Shown in pieces: positions 37,354 through 47,102 of a stretch of 64,000 nucleotides of DNA. Position 1 is the stretch's first letter; the number at the start of each line of letters is the position of its first letter. The DNA comes from Nitrospira sp. KM1. Its GTDB lineage: Bacteria > Nitrospirota > Nitrospiria > Nitrospirales > Nitrospiraceae. The stretch lies in NCBI RefSeq assembly GCF_011405515.1, contig NZ_AP022671.1, positions 682,001 through 746,000 of the forward strand, in the 5' to 3' direction. The notes under the pieces are model-generated. The model worked only from the letters and a program-made list of their open reading frames with translations. It was not told the DNA's origin and did no database searches. The translations under genes were made by a program, and so were the position numbers.

Positions 37354-38604
37354 CTACAAGACGACGGTCTGAGCGACAGAATTTCCTGCACAGGCGGAAG
37401 ACACGACACGAGCTAATTTTCTGGCCAACACGACTCTGTCGAAATGTTCCATGACGAATGCCCTTCCACTCGCACCAAATCGATGGCACAGCTGCCGATT
37501 GTTGAAGAGTTCGAGCACGCGTACGGCAAGGTCTTTGGCATTTTCCGGTTCAATACAATATCCGGCCTGAGCATCGGTCAAGAGTGTTGCGCTCTCCCCT
37601 TCCACACCAAGCAAGATGGGTTTTTCCATGGCGAGGCTTTCGAATATTTTTGAGGGGATGACTGTCTTGAACAGGTCCGATTTTTTCAACAACACAAGGC
37701 TGATATGGGAGAGCGCCCACAGTTCCCGCATTTTACTCTTCGGCTGCTGTTCAAGCATCGTGACGTTGTCCAAGCCCAATCGACTGCGCATCGACAGGAG
37801 CTTTTGCCGTTCGGCGCCGTCGCCGACGAGGAGAAACTGAATCTTCGTACATCCAGAGATTTCCTTGGCAGCCTCGAAAATAGTTTCGAGATGATGTGCC
37901 ATCCCGTGGGTCCCGAAGTATGACACCACGAACTTGTCTTCAAGACCAAGCTCTTTTGCCACGGCGTTATGCCCATCGAGCGGCTGATATTGCTCCAAAT
38001 CCACGCCGTTCTTGATCACGGTAATTTTCTGGCCGTCGATGCCCTTTCCGATCATGTACCGCTTAAAAGAATCCGTAACAGGAACGATCTTGTCAGCATG
38101 GCGGTAGGCAAACAACTCAACACGCTCCAGCATTCGTATGAGCATTTGATTTTTGATAGCTCCCACCGCCAGAATCGATTCGGGCCACAAATCGCGAATC
38201 TCCAGCACCCAAGGGATGCGCTTCAGTCTGCTGACGAAATACCCTGCCAGGCCATTAAAGAACTGCGGCGAAGTCGACAACACGACATCGGCTTTCGGTA
38301 AAAATAGCGCGGCAACCACGGCGGAAGCCATATACGAAATATAGTTCAGCGTTCTCTTGAGAAATCCCTCATTCGCAGTCACGTAAGTCCAGACGCGGAC
38401 CACGTGAATGCCGTCCTTTGTTTCACGGTGAAACAAACGGTTCTTGTAGCCACCGTACACTTTGCCCTGTGGATGATTTGGAGCACAGGTCACCACGGTG
38501 ACGGTGTGTCCGTCCTTGACCCACTGCCGGCAATGCTCGTAGGTCCTCGTCGCCGGAGCATTCACCTCTGGTGGGAAATAATGCGACAGAAACAGCACAT
38601 GCAC
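37354..38604 (-). CDS. Glycosyltransferase family 4 (WbuB/WcaI-like)
   Basis: 416-residue GT-B enzyme. N-terminal MHVLFLSHYFPPEVNAPATRT is typical of the WbuB/WcaI group, which use GlcNAc- or fucose-type donors; the donor-site region includes FLLVGDGAERQKLL and KIFESLAMEKPILLG. The Glu of the EX7E motif is in the FESLAMEKP stretch. Preceded by a GAGG site. It adds a sugar to the lipid-linked repeat unit; the exact sugar is unknown. Last gene before the VPLPA/xrtD segment. Confidence 0.9.
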   Translation of the reverse strand: MHVLFLSHYFPPEVNAPATRTYEHCRQWVKDGHTVTVVTCAPNHPQGKVYGGYKNRLFHRETKDGIHVVRVWTYVTANEGFLKRTLNYISYMASAVVAALFLPKADVVLSTSPQFFNGLAGYFVSRLKRIPWVLEIRDLWPESILAVGAIKNQMLIRMLERVELFAYRHADKIVPVTDSFKRYMIGKGIDGQKITVIKNGVDLEQYQPLDGHNAVAKELGLEDKFVVSYFGTHGMAHHLETIFEAAKEISGCTKIQFLLVGDGAERQKLLSMRSRLGLDNVTMLEQQPKSKMRELWALSHISLVLLKKSDLFKTVIPSKIFESLAMEKPILLGVEGESATLLTDAQAGYCIEPENAKDLAVRVLELFNNRQLCHRFGASGRAFVMEHFDRVVLARKLARVVSSACAGNSVAQTVVL

Positions 38605-38616
38605 CGGTACACCTCA

Positions 38617-40299
38617 CTATTGAATGGTCTGGATTGAATCGATCTTTGTGATACGGTATCCGAGCATCATCGGGGCATCAGCTGCGCGAGTGCAGATAAT
38701 AGATGCGTTCTTCATTTCCCTACCAAACTCCGGATAGTAATCCCCCTCTGCAAGCGCAATCTCAGATTGATCGCAGGCCTCGATGATGACGACCGCGCGA
38801 CCGGAGCGATCTCGCACACTAACGGAGCTACCATCTAAGCATGCATGAAGATCGGGATGGAGATGGATGTAGTTCCTTGCAATGTGCTTTCCTGTCCCTT
38901 CTATCCTATCGCGCACTTGCCAACATGAATGTCCATCGTATTCGATGGATCTTGTGTGCACAAGGCCACCTGAGATTCTTCTATATCCGTTATGTGAACC
39001 TTCAAATATCAGACGGTTATCAGACTCAATCCTCGCATACGCGTGCAAAGCTCTTGCCCGTTGCGCAACACGAAACACTCCCCACATTTCAGACTGCTCC
39101 TGTCCATCGATCTCTACTGTGTTGTGAGCACGTGTGCTACGCGCATACCGTCGCTGAGGACTGGGCTGATAGTCATATATCCCGCTGTCCACGATCACGC
39201 GGCGGCCGTCTATGGCCAGTTCGTAGCTGAGTGTATCGCAATGTGCGTGCCCTGGCTGATAAGTTGGCCCAATGTCGCCGCAATCGATGACCATCATGTC
39301 ATTACGATTTCTAAGCGCAAAATACCCGCTTTGCGGCTTTTCGATCGCTACGCGAGCAAGGTTGCTTTGAGGTCTCTTATAGCCGATGATTTGAGCCGCG
39401 TACCTAAAAATCTCATCCGGTGCTGGAGCAATGCCGATCGCTGAATCGTTAAAAAGAGGAATCATGCCGTCCGGGAGACAGATGTCGTGCAGAAAGTCCA
39501 AGGATCGATTCATACGAGTACGGAAATGATCGAACTCTCTGAAGCGTTTTCCCACGGACGAACCCATCACATTGAGCACATCGAGATAGTCCATGACGCA
39601 GATACAATGGTACATCGGACTTCTTTCGTAATGGCCGCCATCTGAGAGAAATTGCTCCTCGAGTTCTTCCCGCAGAATCTTCAATCCGGTTTCAATCCAT
39701 CGATCGGCATCGTCTCCTTGGAAATACATTCCGGCAAAAAACAGCGCAACACCATTCTTGAGATAATGGTTCGCGAGAATATGATATTCGATATTGCGTT
39801 CCAACCAGAGCGCCTGATGGTAAAGACTCTTGTTCCACTCAGGTGGAACGGCCACCTGATCTCCATTGAAAAACTTAATCCAATTCACGATGCGCAGCGA
39901 AGCCGTGTAGGGCTCCCAAGCATCCTCCATACCTGCAGGAACATGGAGCACCCAATCTGCAACCAACTGCGCCTTGTCTGGGGTCGATCGCGCTGGATCG
40001 TTCAAATAGTCAAAATAGTGAAGATTGTAACGCCACAGCTTGGGCATCTCGCCCGAGGACCAATCCACAGCGTCATGAGAAAATGTTTTTTTTCGATTTA
40101 AGAAGCACAACGTGTGCTCGGCGGATGATTTCTGAGCACCCGTAGGACTCGATTGAATCAGAATTTTCCCGCGAACAGGCGGAAGAACTTCGCGACACTT
40201 TGGAATGGAGGAAGGACACAGCCGCCGGCGCACGAAATAGACGATTTGTGAGAGCTTCAGATACCGAAGGGTCCCCGCATACAGGCGTATTCGATCCAT
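38617..40299 (-). CDS. Heparinase II/III-like protein
   Basis: 560 aa with start at 40299 (MDRIRLYAGTLRYLKL), 8 bp after the preceding gene. An N-terminal alpha/alpha region (WIKFFNGDQVAVPPEWNKSL, ANHYLKNGVALFFAGMYF) is followed by a beta-rich heparinase C-terminal domain (QPGHAHCDTLSYELAIDGRR, RAHNTVEIDGQEQSEMW). These are polysaccharide-lyase-fold proteins found in many EPS clusters, where they may trim or modify the polymer. No clear signal peptide. Confidence 0.85.
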   Translation of the reverse strand: MDRIRLYAGTLRYLKLSQIVYFVRRRLCPSSIPKCREVLPPVRGKILIQSSPTGAQKSSAEHTLCFLNRKKTFSHDAVDWSSGEMPKLWRYNLHYFDYLNDPARSTPDKAQLVADWVLHVPAGMEDAWEPYTASLRIVNWIKFFNGDQVAVPPEWNKSLYHQALWLERNIEYHILANHYLKNGVALFFAGMYFQGDDADRWIETGLKILREELEEQFLSDGGHYERSPMYHCICVMDYLDVLNVMGSSVGKRFREFDHFRTRMNRSLDFLHDICLPDGMIPLFNDSAIGIAPAPDEIFRYAAQIIGYKRPQSNLARVAIEKPQSGYFALRNRNDMMVIDCGDIGPTYQPGHAHCDTLSYELAIDGRRVIVDSGIYDYQPSPQRRYARSTRAHNTVEIDGQEQSEMWGVFRVAQRARALHAYARIESDNRLIFEGSHNGYRRISGGLVHTRSIEYDGHSCWQVRDRIEGTGKHIARNYIHLHPDLHACLDGSSVSVRDRSGRAVVIIEACDQSEIALAEGDYYPEFGREMKNASIICTRAADAPMMLGYRITKIDSIQTIQ

Positions 40300-40307
40300 G
40301 AAACGAT

Positions 40308-42461
40308 TTATGCCAAGGAGTCCATGATATCGAACGTCGTTCTGGTTACCTCCACGAGCTCGTGAAAGGGAATTGGGGACGGGCCTCCTTGTCGGATGGC
40401 GTCCACAAACGCAGCGACGCATGCGGCATTGCCTTTATCCTGCCGCCAAAGATTCATCTTTCTGAATCCCGGCCATCCAAACCCGGTCAGTCTCCGGAAA
40501 TTATCCAGCTGCAAGACTCTTCCTGTTGAAAAGACTTCGAGCCTTTCTTTTGGGAACGATTTATGGCCGTTGGCAAGATAATGAATCGTGCCCGTTGAAC
40601 CATTCTCAAATTTCATTGAGATCACGACCTTATCGTCTCGGACGATCGCATGATTGGACGATCCCATCATCAACGCCTGTACAGTAGTCACAGGTGATCC
40701 AACCAAGAAACGGAGGAGATCAACAAAATGGCATCCCTCTCCGATGATCCGACCTCCCCCAATCTGGCGATCCTGAGTCCAATGCTCGGGAGGAATATGG
40801 CCGGCATTGACGGTCATGATGAAGGTCTTCGGCTGTTCTATGCTGACAAGCAATCGCTTCATTTCCACGATTTGCGGAGAGAATCGCCGATTGAATCCCA
40901 CCATCAACAGTGGAGATGAATTCTTTTTATCAGCGCATACGGATTGATACAGTTGGATTATTGCATCAAGATCTTCCCGAGTGATCGCCAGCGGTTTTTC
41001 GACAAACACATGCTTCCCGGCTTTCAGTGAATCGCAGACCAGTCGTGCATGACTATCATGTCGAGTCGCAATGACTATCGTATTCGTAAGCACGGAGTCG
41101 ATTACGCTCCTGCCGTCTGATGTCGCTTCTGCAAAGCCGAACTTCCGACCGGCATGGGCCGCGCTCACTCCTGTACTGCTGGCAACTGAATGCAATCCCG
41201 CCCCTGCGCTTTTGAAAGCGGGGAGGAGTACTTGAGTCGCATAATTGCCGGCCCCAATACACCCGACGACCGGGTCTGAGGCCGTGATGGAATGAGGCTC
41301 TTGGGAGAGCGTAACCGTCCTGATCGACAATCTTTTCGTTGAAGACTCCTTCGAAGCCGGATACTGCAAGATAATGCCAAGAGACGGTGTCCCGCTTGAA
41401 ATGAGATCGTACGCGGCGAGGGCTGTGTCGAAAGGGATGCGATGGGAAATGAGCGGGCCCACGTCCAACCTGCGATCGGCTAGCATATCGAGAACGGCTT
41501 CGAAGTTTCGCTGTTCCGTCCAGCGGACGAGCCCAAACGGGTAATCCTGCCCACATTCTTCATATTGCGGATCGTACCGCCCGGGTCCATACGAGCAGGA
41601 AACCTGAAAGCTCAACTCTTTTTCGTAGAAATCGGCCCGTGATAGTTCCAACCCAGTTACTCCTACCAAGACGATGCGTCCGCGTTTGCGGCACATCAGG
41701 GCTGCCTGATGTACAGGCTCGTTACTCTTCGTGGACGCCGTGATGATGACCGCATCAACTCCTCGTCCTCGTGAAAAGGCCATGGCGGCATCGAGTGGAT
41801 CGGGGTTCTGAGCGAGGTTGAGAACATCAGCTCCAAAGATCTCCGCCAGAGTGAGCTTGGCCGGATCGTAGTCGAGCCCCAGAACCCGACACCCATGAGC
41901 TTTGAGCAATTGAACCGTCATTAAGCCGATGAGGCCCAAGCCGGTTACCACCACGGCCTCCCCCAAAGTGGGTTGAAGCAACCGTATGCCTTGCAACGCA
42001 ATCGCCCCAACAACCGTGAAGGCGGCCTCTTCGTCTCCGACGAGATCAGGGATCTTTGCACACAAGTTTCGCGGCACGCAGACGATTTCGGCGTGCTTTC
42101 CGTTCGATGCCACCCGATCGCCAATGGCAAATCCGGCCACACCGTCGCCCACTTCCAAAATCCTCCCTACGTTGCAATATCCCATCGGCAGCGGCTGATC
42201 TAGCTTGTGGCGTACCGCATCAATCGTTGGCATCAACCCATCCGCTTTCACTTTATCCAGCACCATCCGCACTTTTTCAGGTTGCTGACGAGCCTTGTCG
42301 ATCCAATTGGCCTTGCCGAATTCGACCAACATACGCTCGGTGCCCGAGGAAACCAACGAGCGCGTCGTTTCAATGAGGAGATGGTTCTCTCTCACTTTCG
42401 GAGATGGAATCTCACTCAGATGGGTTTCGCCGGATCCCAGGTGCTGCAGAATCTGTTTCAT
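40308..42461 (-). CDS. Bi-domain oxidoreductase: alcohol-dehydrogenase-like plus Gfo/Idh/MocA
   Basis: 717 aa. The N-terminal half (1 to about 360) is a medium-chain dehydrogenase (GLGLIGLMTVQLLKAHGCRVLGLDYD) without an obvious structural-zinc loop; the second half (from about 395) is a Gfo/Idh/MocA oxidoreductase (VVGCIGAGNYATQVLLP, HVFVEKPLA). Proteins with this fusion occur next to heparinase-like genes in capsule loci. It probably oxidises or epimerises a nucleotide sugar or lipid-linked sugar. Overlapping context: its start is 1 bp from the CapK-like gene and its stop 8 bp from the heparinase-like gene. Confidence 0.88.
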   Translation of the reverse strand: MKQILQHLGSGETHLSEIPSPKVRENHLLIETTRSLVSSGTERMLVEFGKANWIDKARQQPEKVRMVLDKVKADGLMPTIDAVRHKLDQPLPMGYCNVGRILEVGDGVAGFAIGDRVASNGKHAEIVCVPRNLCAKIPDLVGDEEAAFTVVGAIALQGIRLLQPTLGEAVVVTGLGLIGLMTVQLLKAHGCRVLGLDYDPAKLTLAEIFGADVLNLAQNPDPLDAAMAFSRGRGVDAVIITASTKSNEPVHQAALMCRKRGRIVLVGVTGLELSRADFYEKELSFQVSCSYGPGRYDPQYEECGQDYPFGLVRWTEQRNFEAVLDMLADRRLDVGPLISHRIPFDTALAAYDLISSGTPSLGIILQYPASKESSTKRLSIRTVTLSQEPHSITASDPVVGCIGAGNYATQVLLPAFKSAGAGLHSVASSTGVSAAHAGRKFGFAEATSDGRSVIDSVLTNTIVIATRHDSHARLVCDSLKAGKHVFVEKPLAITREDLDAIIQLYQSVCADKKNSSPLLMVGFNRRFSPQIVEMKRLLVSIEQPKTFIMTVNAGHIPPEHWTQDRQIGGGRIIGEGCHFVDLLRFLVGSPVTTVQALMMGSSNHAIVRDDKVVISMKFENGSTGTIHYLANGHKSFPKERLEVFSTGRVLQLDNFRRLTGFGWPGFRKMNLWRQDKGNAACVAAFVDAIRQGGPSPIPFHELVEVTRTTFDIMDSLA

Positions 42462-43823
42462 TCATACTCCGCTTATCACGAATCGTAGTTTTCCCGTAGT
42501 GCTCCGCTGAAGAGCATTCACATATTCCAACGTGATGCCAATGTCATGACCAAGTCGTTTGCGTGCCTCGTGTAACAGCTGCCTCTCAGAATTCGCGTCG
42601 TACCCATCCCGCTTGACGATACGGAAGACCAGCGCCCGGCGGTCCGGCTGGTATATTTGCGCCTCTCTGACATGGGTCAAATCTTTGAATATGTGGTCCA
42701 GCCTACCGATACGAGCTCCGTTGGGTAGCGTGACATAATCCTCCCGACGGCCATCGATCGAACCAACCGTGCGACCGGGCACATGACACTTCAATTGAGG
42801 CGTGCAAAGCTCGACGAGATCGCCGGTGTCATAACGAAAAAGAGGGAACGCGGGATTGCTCCAGTTTGTCCCCACGATTCGAAAAACATTGGCGTGATGT
42901 TCGAGCGGGACGAATTCCACAAAAGAGTAGTCCTCATCAACATGCAGGTGCCCGTTAACACATTCGGAGATATTTGCAACAGCTTCTGCCTGTCCATAGT
43001 GCTGACGGACTGGACAGCCAAACGCTTCCTCGATGAGTTGCTTCTGTTGCGGCAACAGATTCTCCGCTCCGGCCGTAACCACTCGGGGTCCTTTCGACAA
43101 CCTTCTCCCTCTGTCCTGCAAATAGCCGGCAATTAAGGACAAGACTGACGGATAGCCGTGCAGCCAAGGAGGCGCAAGGCGATCGAGCGCGTCCAAATAC
43201 ACCGGGGCTGTTTCCGCAGAGAGGTGATATCCGCTGAAGAGGATCTGGCGACCTGGATAATTCATTCTCCAAAATGGAGCAGTGGTCTGCAGAAGAGGAA
43301 CAACCGATCGACCGCCGAAATAGCCACACCATGTATTGTGAGACACGCCATGCCATTGCCGATACCGCCACCAGAGCGCCCACCGTTCTCGCTCTGCTGC
43401 CGCAGTCTCGCTAAAGACGAGACCGGCGCCGGTAGTCCCGCTGGTATGACAAGAAACCAGATCATCTTTGTTGATTGTAGGGTTACGAATCCGATCAGAG
43501 TCTTGTTGCACGTCTCCCTTGGTTAAAATAGGGAGTTTCTTCAGTTCGTCGAAAGGATTATCGCCATCAGGACGAACGTGATAGCGAACAAACCGCTCGG
43601 CCCAATACGGACTGCCTTTTCCGCTTGAGAGATGTCGTTTCAAACGGAGGTTCTGAAGATTATCGAGATCATGCCTAGAGAACCTCACCCGCTCATTCAG
43701 GACATGACTAATCTCTCTATATTCCGCTCCGTACCTCCGCCTGACTAACCTCCAACCCTCCAATGAGCACGCGGCATGCTGCAAGGCAATCGGGAGCTTG
43801 TTATAGATCTTCTCTCGGTCCAT
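42462..43823 (-). CDS. CapK/PaaK-like adenylate-forming enzyme
   Basis: 453 aa with start at 43823 (MDREKIYNKLPIALQ). Adenylate-forming motif SCHTSGTTGAGLVFS, and later VPLFRYDTGDLV-like segment (FPLFRYDTGDLVELC) match phenylacetate-CoA-ligase/CapK proteins of capsule loci. It could activate an acid for decorating the polysaccharide, but substrates of CapK proteins are mostly unknown. Frame is open upstream to 43952 but that part overlaps the methyltransferase gene. Confidence 0.87.
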   Translation of the reverse strand: MDREKIYNKLPIALQHAACSLEGWRLVRRRYGAEYREISHVLNERVRFSRHDLDNLQNLRLKRHLSSGKGSPYWAERFVRYHVRPDGDNPFDELKKLPILTKGDVQQDSDRIRNPTINKDDLVSCHTSGTTGAGLVFSETAAAERERWALWWRYRQWHGVSHNTWCGYFGGRSVVPLLQTTAPFWRMNYPGRQILFSGYHLSAETAPVYLDALDRLAPPWLHGYPSVLSLIAGYLQDRGRRLSKGPRVVTAGAENLLPQQKQLIEEAFGCPVRQHYGQAEAVANISECVNGHLHVDEDYSFVEFVPLEHHANVFRIVGTNWSNPAFPLFRYDTGDLVELCTPQLKCHVPGRTVGSIDGRREDYVTLPNGARIGRLDHIFKDLTHVREAQIYQPDRRALVFRIVKRDGYDANSERQLLHEARKRLGHDIGITLEYVNALQRSTTGKLRFVISGV

Positions 43824-43836
43824 CACATCCCCGTCG

Positions 43837-44670
43837 TCACTTGACCACGAATGCACAGAGCCAGATGCTGTCCTGAGTGACCGGGTTCGCAAAGGCAAAG
43901 TCTCCGTGCGAATACTTGAGCCCTCCCCCCCACAACCGTTGCAGAGGCTCACACCGTAGCGTCTTCCAGATACGTCTGACCGAGTCCTGCCAATACCACT
44001 CCCCCAACAGCCTATAGTCCTTGATATTCCTCGCTACAATACTCTGTTGCATTTTAAATAGGCGATCATTGGTGAAGCGTTGCCCCCAAATCTCGACCTT
44101 GGAAAACTTCTCTTCGAGCATCGACCGAAACTCATCCAGCGTGAATTCCTTTACATGAGTGTGATTCACGGGCGACGGTTCGAATCCGAGGGAAAAGACG
44201 GGGCGGTTCGGCGTCGACACAAATCCCACTCCAGAATGCCGAAGATGCCGGTGAATGGTATCTAGCAAGGCCTGTGGTTGGTCCACATGCTCGATCACCT
44301 CGCAACATATCACCGTATCCCAAATGCCATTTCCACAATCAAAGTTTTGACTGCATATATCACCTTGCAAGAATGATCCTGCGGGATATATCTTTTTGGC
44401 ATACGCGATCGCACTGGATGAGATGTCTACTCCAGTGACTTCCTTTGAGCCTAGCTTCTCTTTCGCATAAGCAAAATTGAATCCGGTCCCGCATCCAAGA
44501 TCCAACACCTTTCTATCTCGGATGCTGCTTTTCTCGTCCAGGAATTTGATCCTCGCAATCTGCTCCTGAACCATCATCGCCGGATCATCATCCAAATCGC
44601 GTTCCGGCGCCAGAGGAATCGCACGGCCTGCATTGACACGCTCGTCATATCCTTTTCGTGAATTGATCAT
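43837..44670 (-). CDS. Class I SAM-dependent methyltransferase
   Basis: 277 aa. Motif I VLDLGCGTGFNFAYA binds SAM; VICCEVIEHVDQPQALLDTI is the UbiG/Methyltransf_23-like motif. Start at 44670 (MINSRKGYDERV) is chosen because the next upstream Met adds an unconserved tail; its ribosome site is weak. Lies between the CapA-like and CapK-like genes, so likely methylates a sugar or acyl group of the polymer. Confidence 0.87.
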   Translation of the reverse strand: MINSRKGYDERVNAGRAIPLAPERDLDDDPAMMVQEQIARIKFLDEKSSIRDRKVLDLGCGTGFNFAYAKEKLGSKEVTGVDISSSAIAYAKKIYPAGSFLQGDICSQNFDCGNGIWDTVICCEVIEHVDQPQALLDTIHRHLRHSGVGFVSTPNRPVFSLGFEPSPVNHTHVKEFTLDEFRSMLEEKFSKVEIWGQRFTNDRLFKMQQSIVARNIKDYRLLGEWYWQDSVRRIWKTLRCEPLQRLWGGGLKYSHGDFAFANPVTQDSIWLCAFVVK

Positions 44671-44724
44671 TGTGGTCTCGTCACGTGGTTTTAAACATTC
44701 CGGATACCTACACAAGAATTGCGA

Positions 44725-45837
44725 TCACCGCAATCCGCCTTTTAGATTCGTTGCGGCTGCTATGCTCATCAATATGTGCCTTCCTCTCACCCATGCGTCT
44801 TTGAGCCGATTGGTCACATGACTACCGGCGTCGCCATATACAGGAAGCAATATGTTTTTCCTGCGGTGTTTCCTGAACCATCGGACGTATTCCCCATGGG
44901 TCATAGAATCGAAAGGAGTTAATGCTCTGATCCGTGTTGAGCTTTCCAATGCCTCCGACATTTCATATTCGACTGATCCGATGCTGCGGTTATAGGAATA
45001 CCAATGACAGTTCATCCGATTGGCTGACGGAACCCATTCAAATGCTAATTGGCGTAGTGCAAAATCAGGAAACTTCAAATTCCTTCCGAAAACGAACCCT
45101 TCCGGCACATACCAGTTGCCGAGTCCGTATACAATCGGGTTCCCCAAGTGCATTTCTATACCCTGCACACAATGACTGTGACAGCCAATCACCGCAGACG
45201 CTCCATGTCGTATTGCTTCATGAGCCATTTGGCGATGCATCGGCTGGGGATAAATTTCCAGTTCATAGTTCCAGTGCATGAGCAAGACGATTCGCCTGCC
45301 GGGGAATATCTGTTTGGCTCTCTCCACACCGTCAAGAACCGAATCATGAGAGAGCGGATTTACGCCTGGAGTCCTCTGGGAAGCTACCCGGCATCCTATA
45401 GGGGACCAACCGAACCCTAAAAACACTGTTTCGCCCTCTGGATCTTTGAGAAGAACTGGCCGCGAAGCTTCCTCCAGGGAATCCCCTGCTCCGCACGACA
45501 AAATCCCGTGTTCCTGCAATGCGTGAACTGTCCGCTTCGGGGAACAGTCGATATCGGTAATGTGATTATTGGCGAGCGACACTAACCGCACATTGTTCTT
45601 ATGGAGATAGGAAAGCACCGCTCGATCGTTATAAAGACTATCATCCTGCGGACTCGAATCTTCGGGAAGAATCGCACCCTCGAGATTCGCAATCACGGGA
45701 CTTGTGGCAAAGCGCTTCTCGGTACATGATATCGACTCTGGCGTTCCCTTTGGGAACGCGATGTCTCCAAGAAAAAACATATGTACCCTGATACCTTTCT
45801 TCTGTCGAACTACAGTCTTATCCAGCCGGCGTGACAT
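44725..45837 (-). CDS. CapA-like metallophosphoesterase-fold protein
   Basis: 370 aa. CapA/PgsA family: FLGDIAFPKGTPES, VIANLEGAI, VSLANNHITDID, LMHWNYELEIYP, VIGCHSHCVQGIE and YGLGNWY contain the metal-binding Asp, His and Asn residues. The role in EPS loci is unclear. The start is either ATG 45837, overlapping the upstream gene by 20 bp, or ATG 45780 just before the first strand. No clear signal peptide in either form. Confidence 0.85.
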   Translation of the reverse strand: MSRRLDKTVVRQKKGIRVHMFFLGDIAFPKGTPESISCTEKRFATSPVIANLEGAILPEDSSPQDDSLYNDRAVLSYLHKNNVRLVSLANNHITDIDCSPKRTVHALQEHGILSCGAGDSLEEASRPVLLKDPEGETVFLGFGWSPIGCRVASQRTPGVNPLSHDSVLDGVERAKQIFPGRRIVLLMHWNYELEIYPQPMHRQMAHEAIRHGASAVIGCHSHCVQGIEMHLGNPIVYGLGNWYVPEGFVFGRNLKFPDFALRQLAFEWVPSANRMNCHWYSYNRSIGSVEYEMSEALESSTRIRALTPFDSMTHGEYVRWFRKHRRKNILLPVYGDAGSHVTNRLKDAWVRGRHILMSIAAATNLKGGLR

Positions 45838-46993
45838 TGCGAATTTTATCGCAGTTGCGACGATGCAATGCGTAAATGCAGTTCTTGTACATCTCGTATT
45901 TCATCTCTTGCGTCGGCAAAGCATGAAGAACCTTTTTCCCCTCCGTAATCAAGAAGTGCCAGAGCTTGGCATCCTTGAGTACACGGATAATTGCGCCTGC
46001 AGCGTCTCGAGCATTCATTGGTTCGAAGTATGTTGCGGCATTTCCACATACATCGCGTGCAAAGCTTAGATTCGTCGTCACTATAGGCACACCCATTGCC
46101 ATTGCCTCCGGGTAACTTGCGGAGAATGTCTCCAAAACTGAAGGTAGAAAAAGCATGTGACATGCACGGTATATGTCGGGACCTTGGCCTAGCGGAACAT
46201 ATCCCGCGTTCACGATTCGGTCATCAACCCCAAGTGCTCTCGCCTTCGACATTACCTTTCTGATTCCATCTCCTTCACCCGGCAGCGTCATGACAAATTC
46301 AAAGCGCAGGTCCGGTTGAATTGACCTGAGCTCTTTAGCGACAACGGGAACAATCTCCAGATACTTATGCCTATAGTAGGCAGCCATGCATAAAATCCTG
46401 AGATTATCCCCGCCCGATGGCACGTTCGTAACGGTTTCGCACCTAAGATAGGATTTGGCGCAGTTATTAGGAATTATTGTAATTCGTTCTTTCTGTATCC
46501 TCAGCCTATTACTCATCCCTTCTTTCGCAGTTGCCGTTTCTGTTACCCAAGCATCGGCCTTTCTGAACATGACGGCCTTGTACAAGATGCGCCCCAGGAG
46601 CTTCACCGCATTGACCGGACCCTGTACCGTCCGCCATGCCCACCGATCACCGTGTGTCACCCATCCATCAGCCACGCCGCAAAGATGCGGCTGTACAAAA
46701 TCGACGTATGCGGGACCGAACAGGGTGAACACGATATCCGGGTTTATATCCTGCGCCAACTTTCGAAGTATCTTCCTACTCTGAATATTTCGTGCCGGTG
46801 AGGGGCTGACAACTGATACAGAATGCGACATGGATGCGACTCCCAATTGCTCCAACTCCTCAGCTATGTTCTTAGAAATCACATAGTGCCACGCAATATC
46901 ATCAGATGTGCTCATTGCCGTTTGAATAAAGGAAGCGGCGACCTGCAAGGCCCCCCCCTTTACTAACGTCGAACAGTTCAATAAAACTCTCAC
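45818..46993 (-). CDS. Glycosyltransferase family 4
   Basis: 391 aa from GTG 46993 (VRVLLNCSTLVKGGALQVA), which has a GGAG site about 11 nt upstream; an ATG at 47116 would add 41 unconserved residues and overlap the polymerase gene. GT-B features: LRILCMAAYYRHKYLEI, PGEGDGIRKVMSKA, and the donor-site ETFSASYPEAMAMGVPIVTTN with the EX7E Glu residues. Transfers a sugar of unknown identity during repeat-unit assembly. Confidence 0.87.
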   Translation of the reverse strand: MRVLLNCSTLVKGGALQVAASFIQTAMSTSDDIAWHYVISKNIAEELEQLGVASMSHSVSVVSPSPARNIQSRKILRKLAQDINPDIVFTLFGPAYVDFVQPHLCGVADGWVTHGDRWAWRTVQGPVNAVKLLGRILYKAVMFRKADAWVTETATAKEGMSNRLRIQKERITIIPNNCAKSYLRCETVTNVPSGGDNLRILCMAAYYRHKYLEIVPVVAKELRSIQPDLRFEFVMTLPGEGDGIRKVMSKARALGVDDRIVNAGYVPLGQGPDIYRACHMLFLPSVLETFSASYPEAMAMGVPIVTTNLSFARDVCGNAATYFEPMNARDAAGAIIRVLKDAKLWHFLITEGKKVLHALPTQEMKYEMYKNCIYALHRRNCDKIRNVTPAG

Positions 46994-47102
46994 TCGGACA
47001 TGATCTCCAGCATGATAAAAGACTCTGACCGCATTCCTCGCATCCCTCCCCGCCGCCTCTCTTTCCATGAAAGCCATGCACAACCCATAGATTCGCGAGA
47101 CC

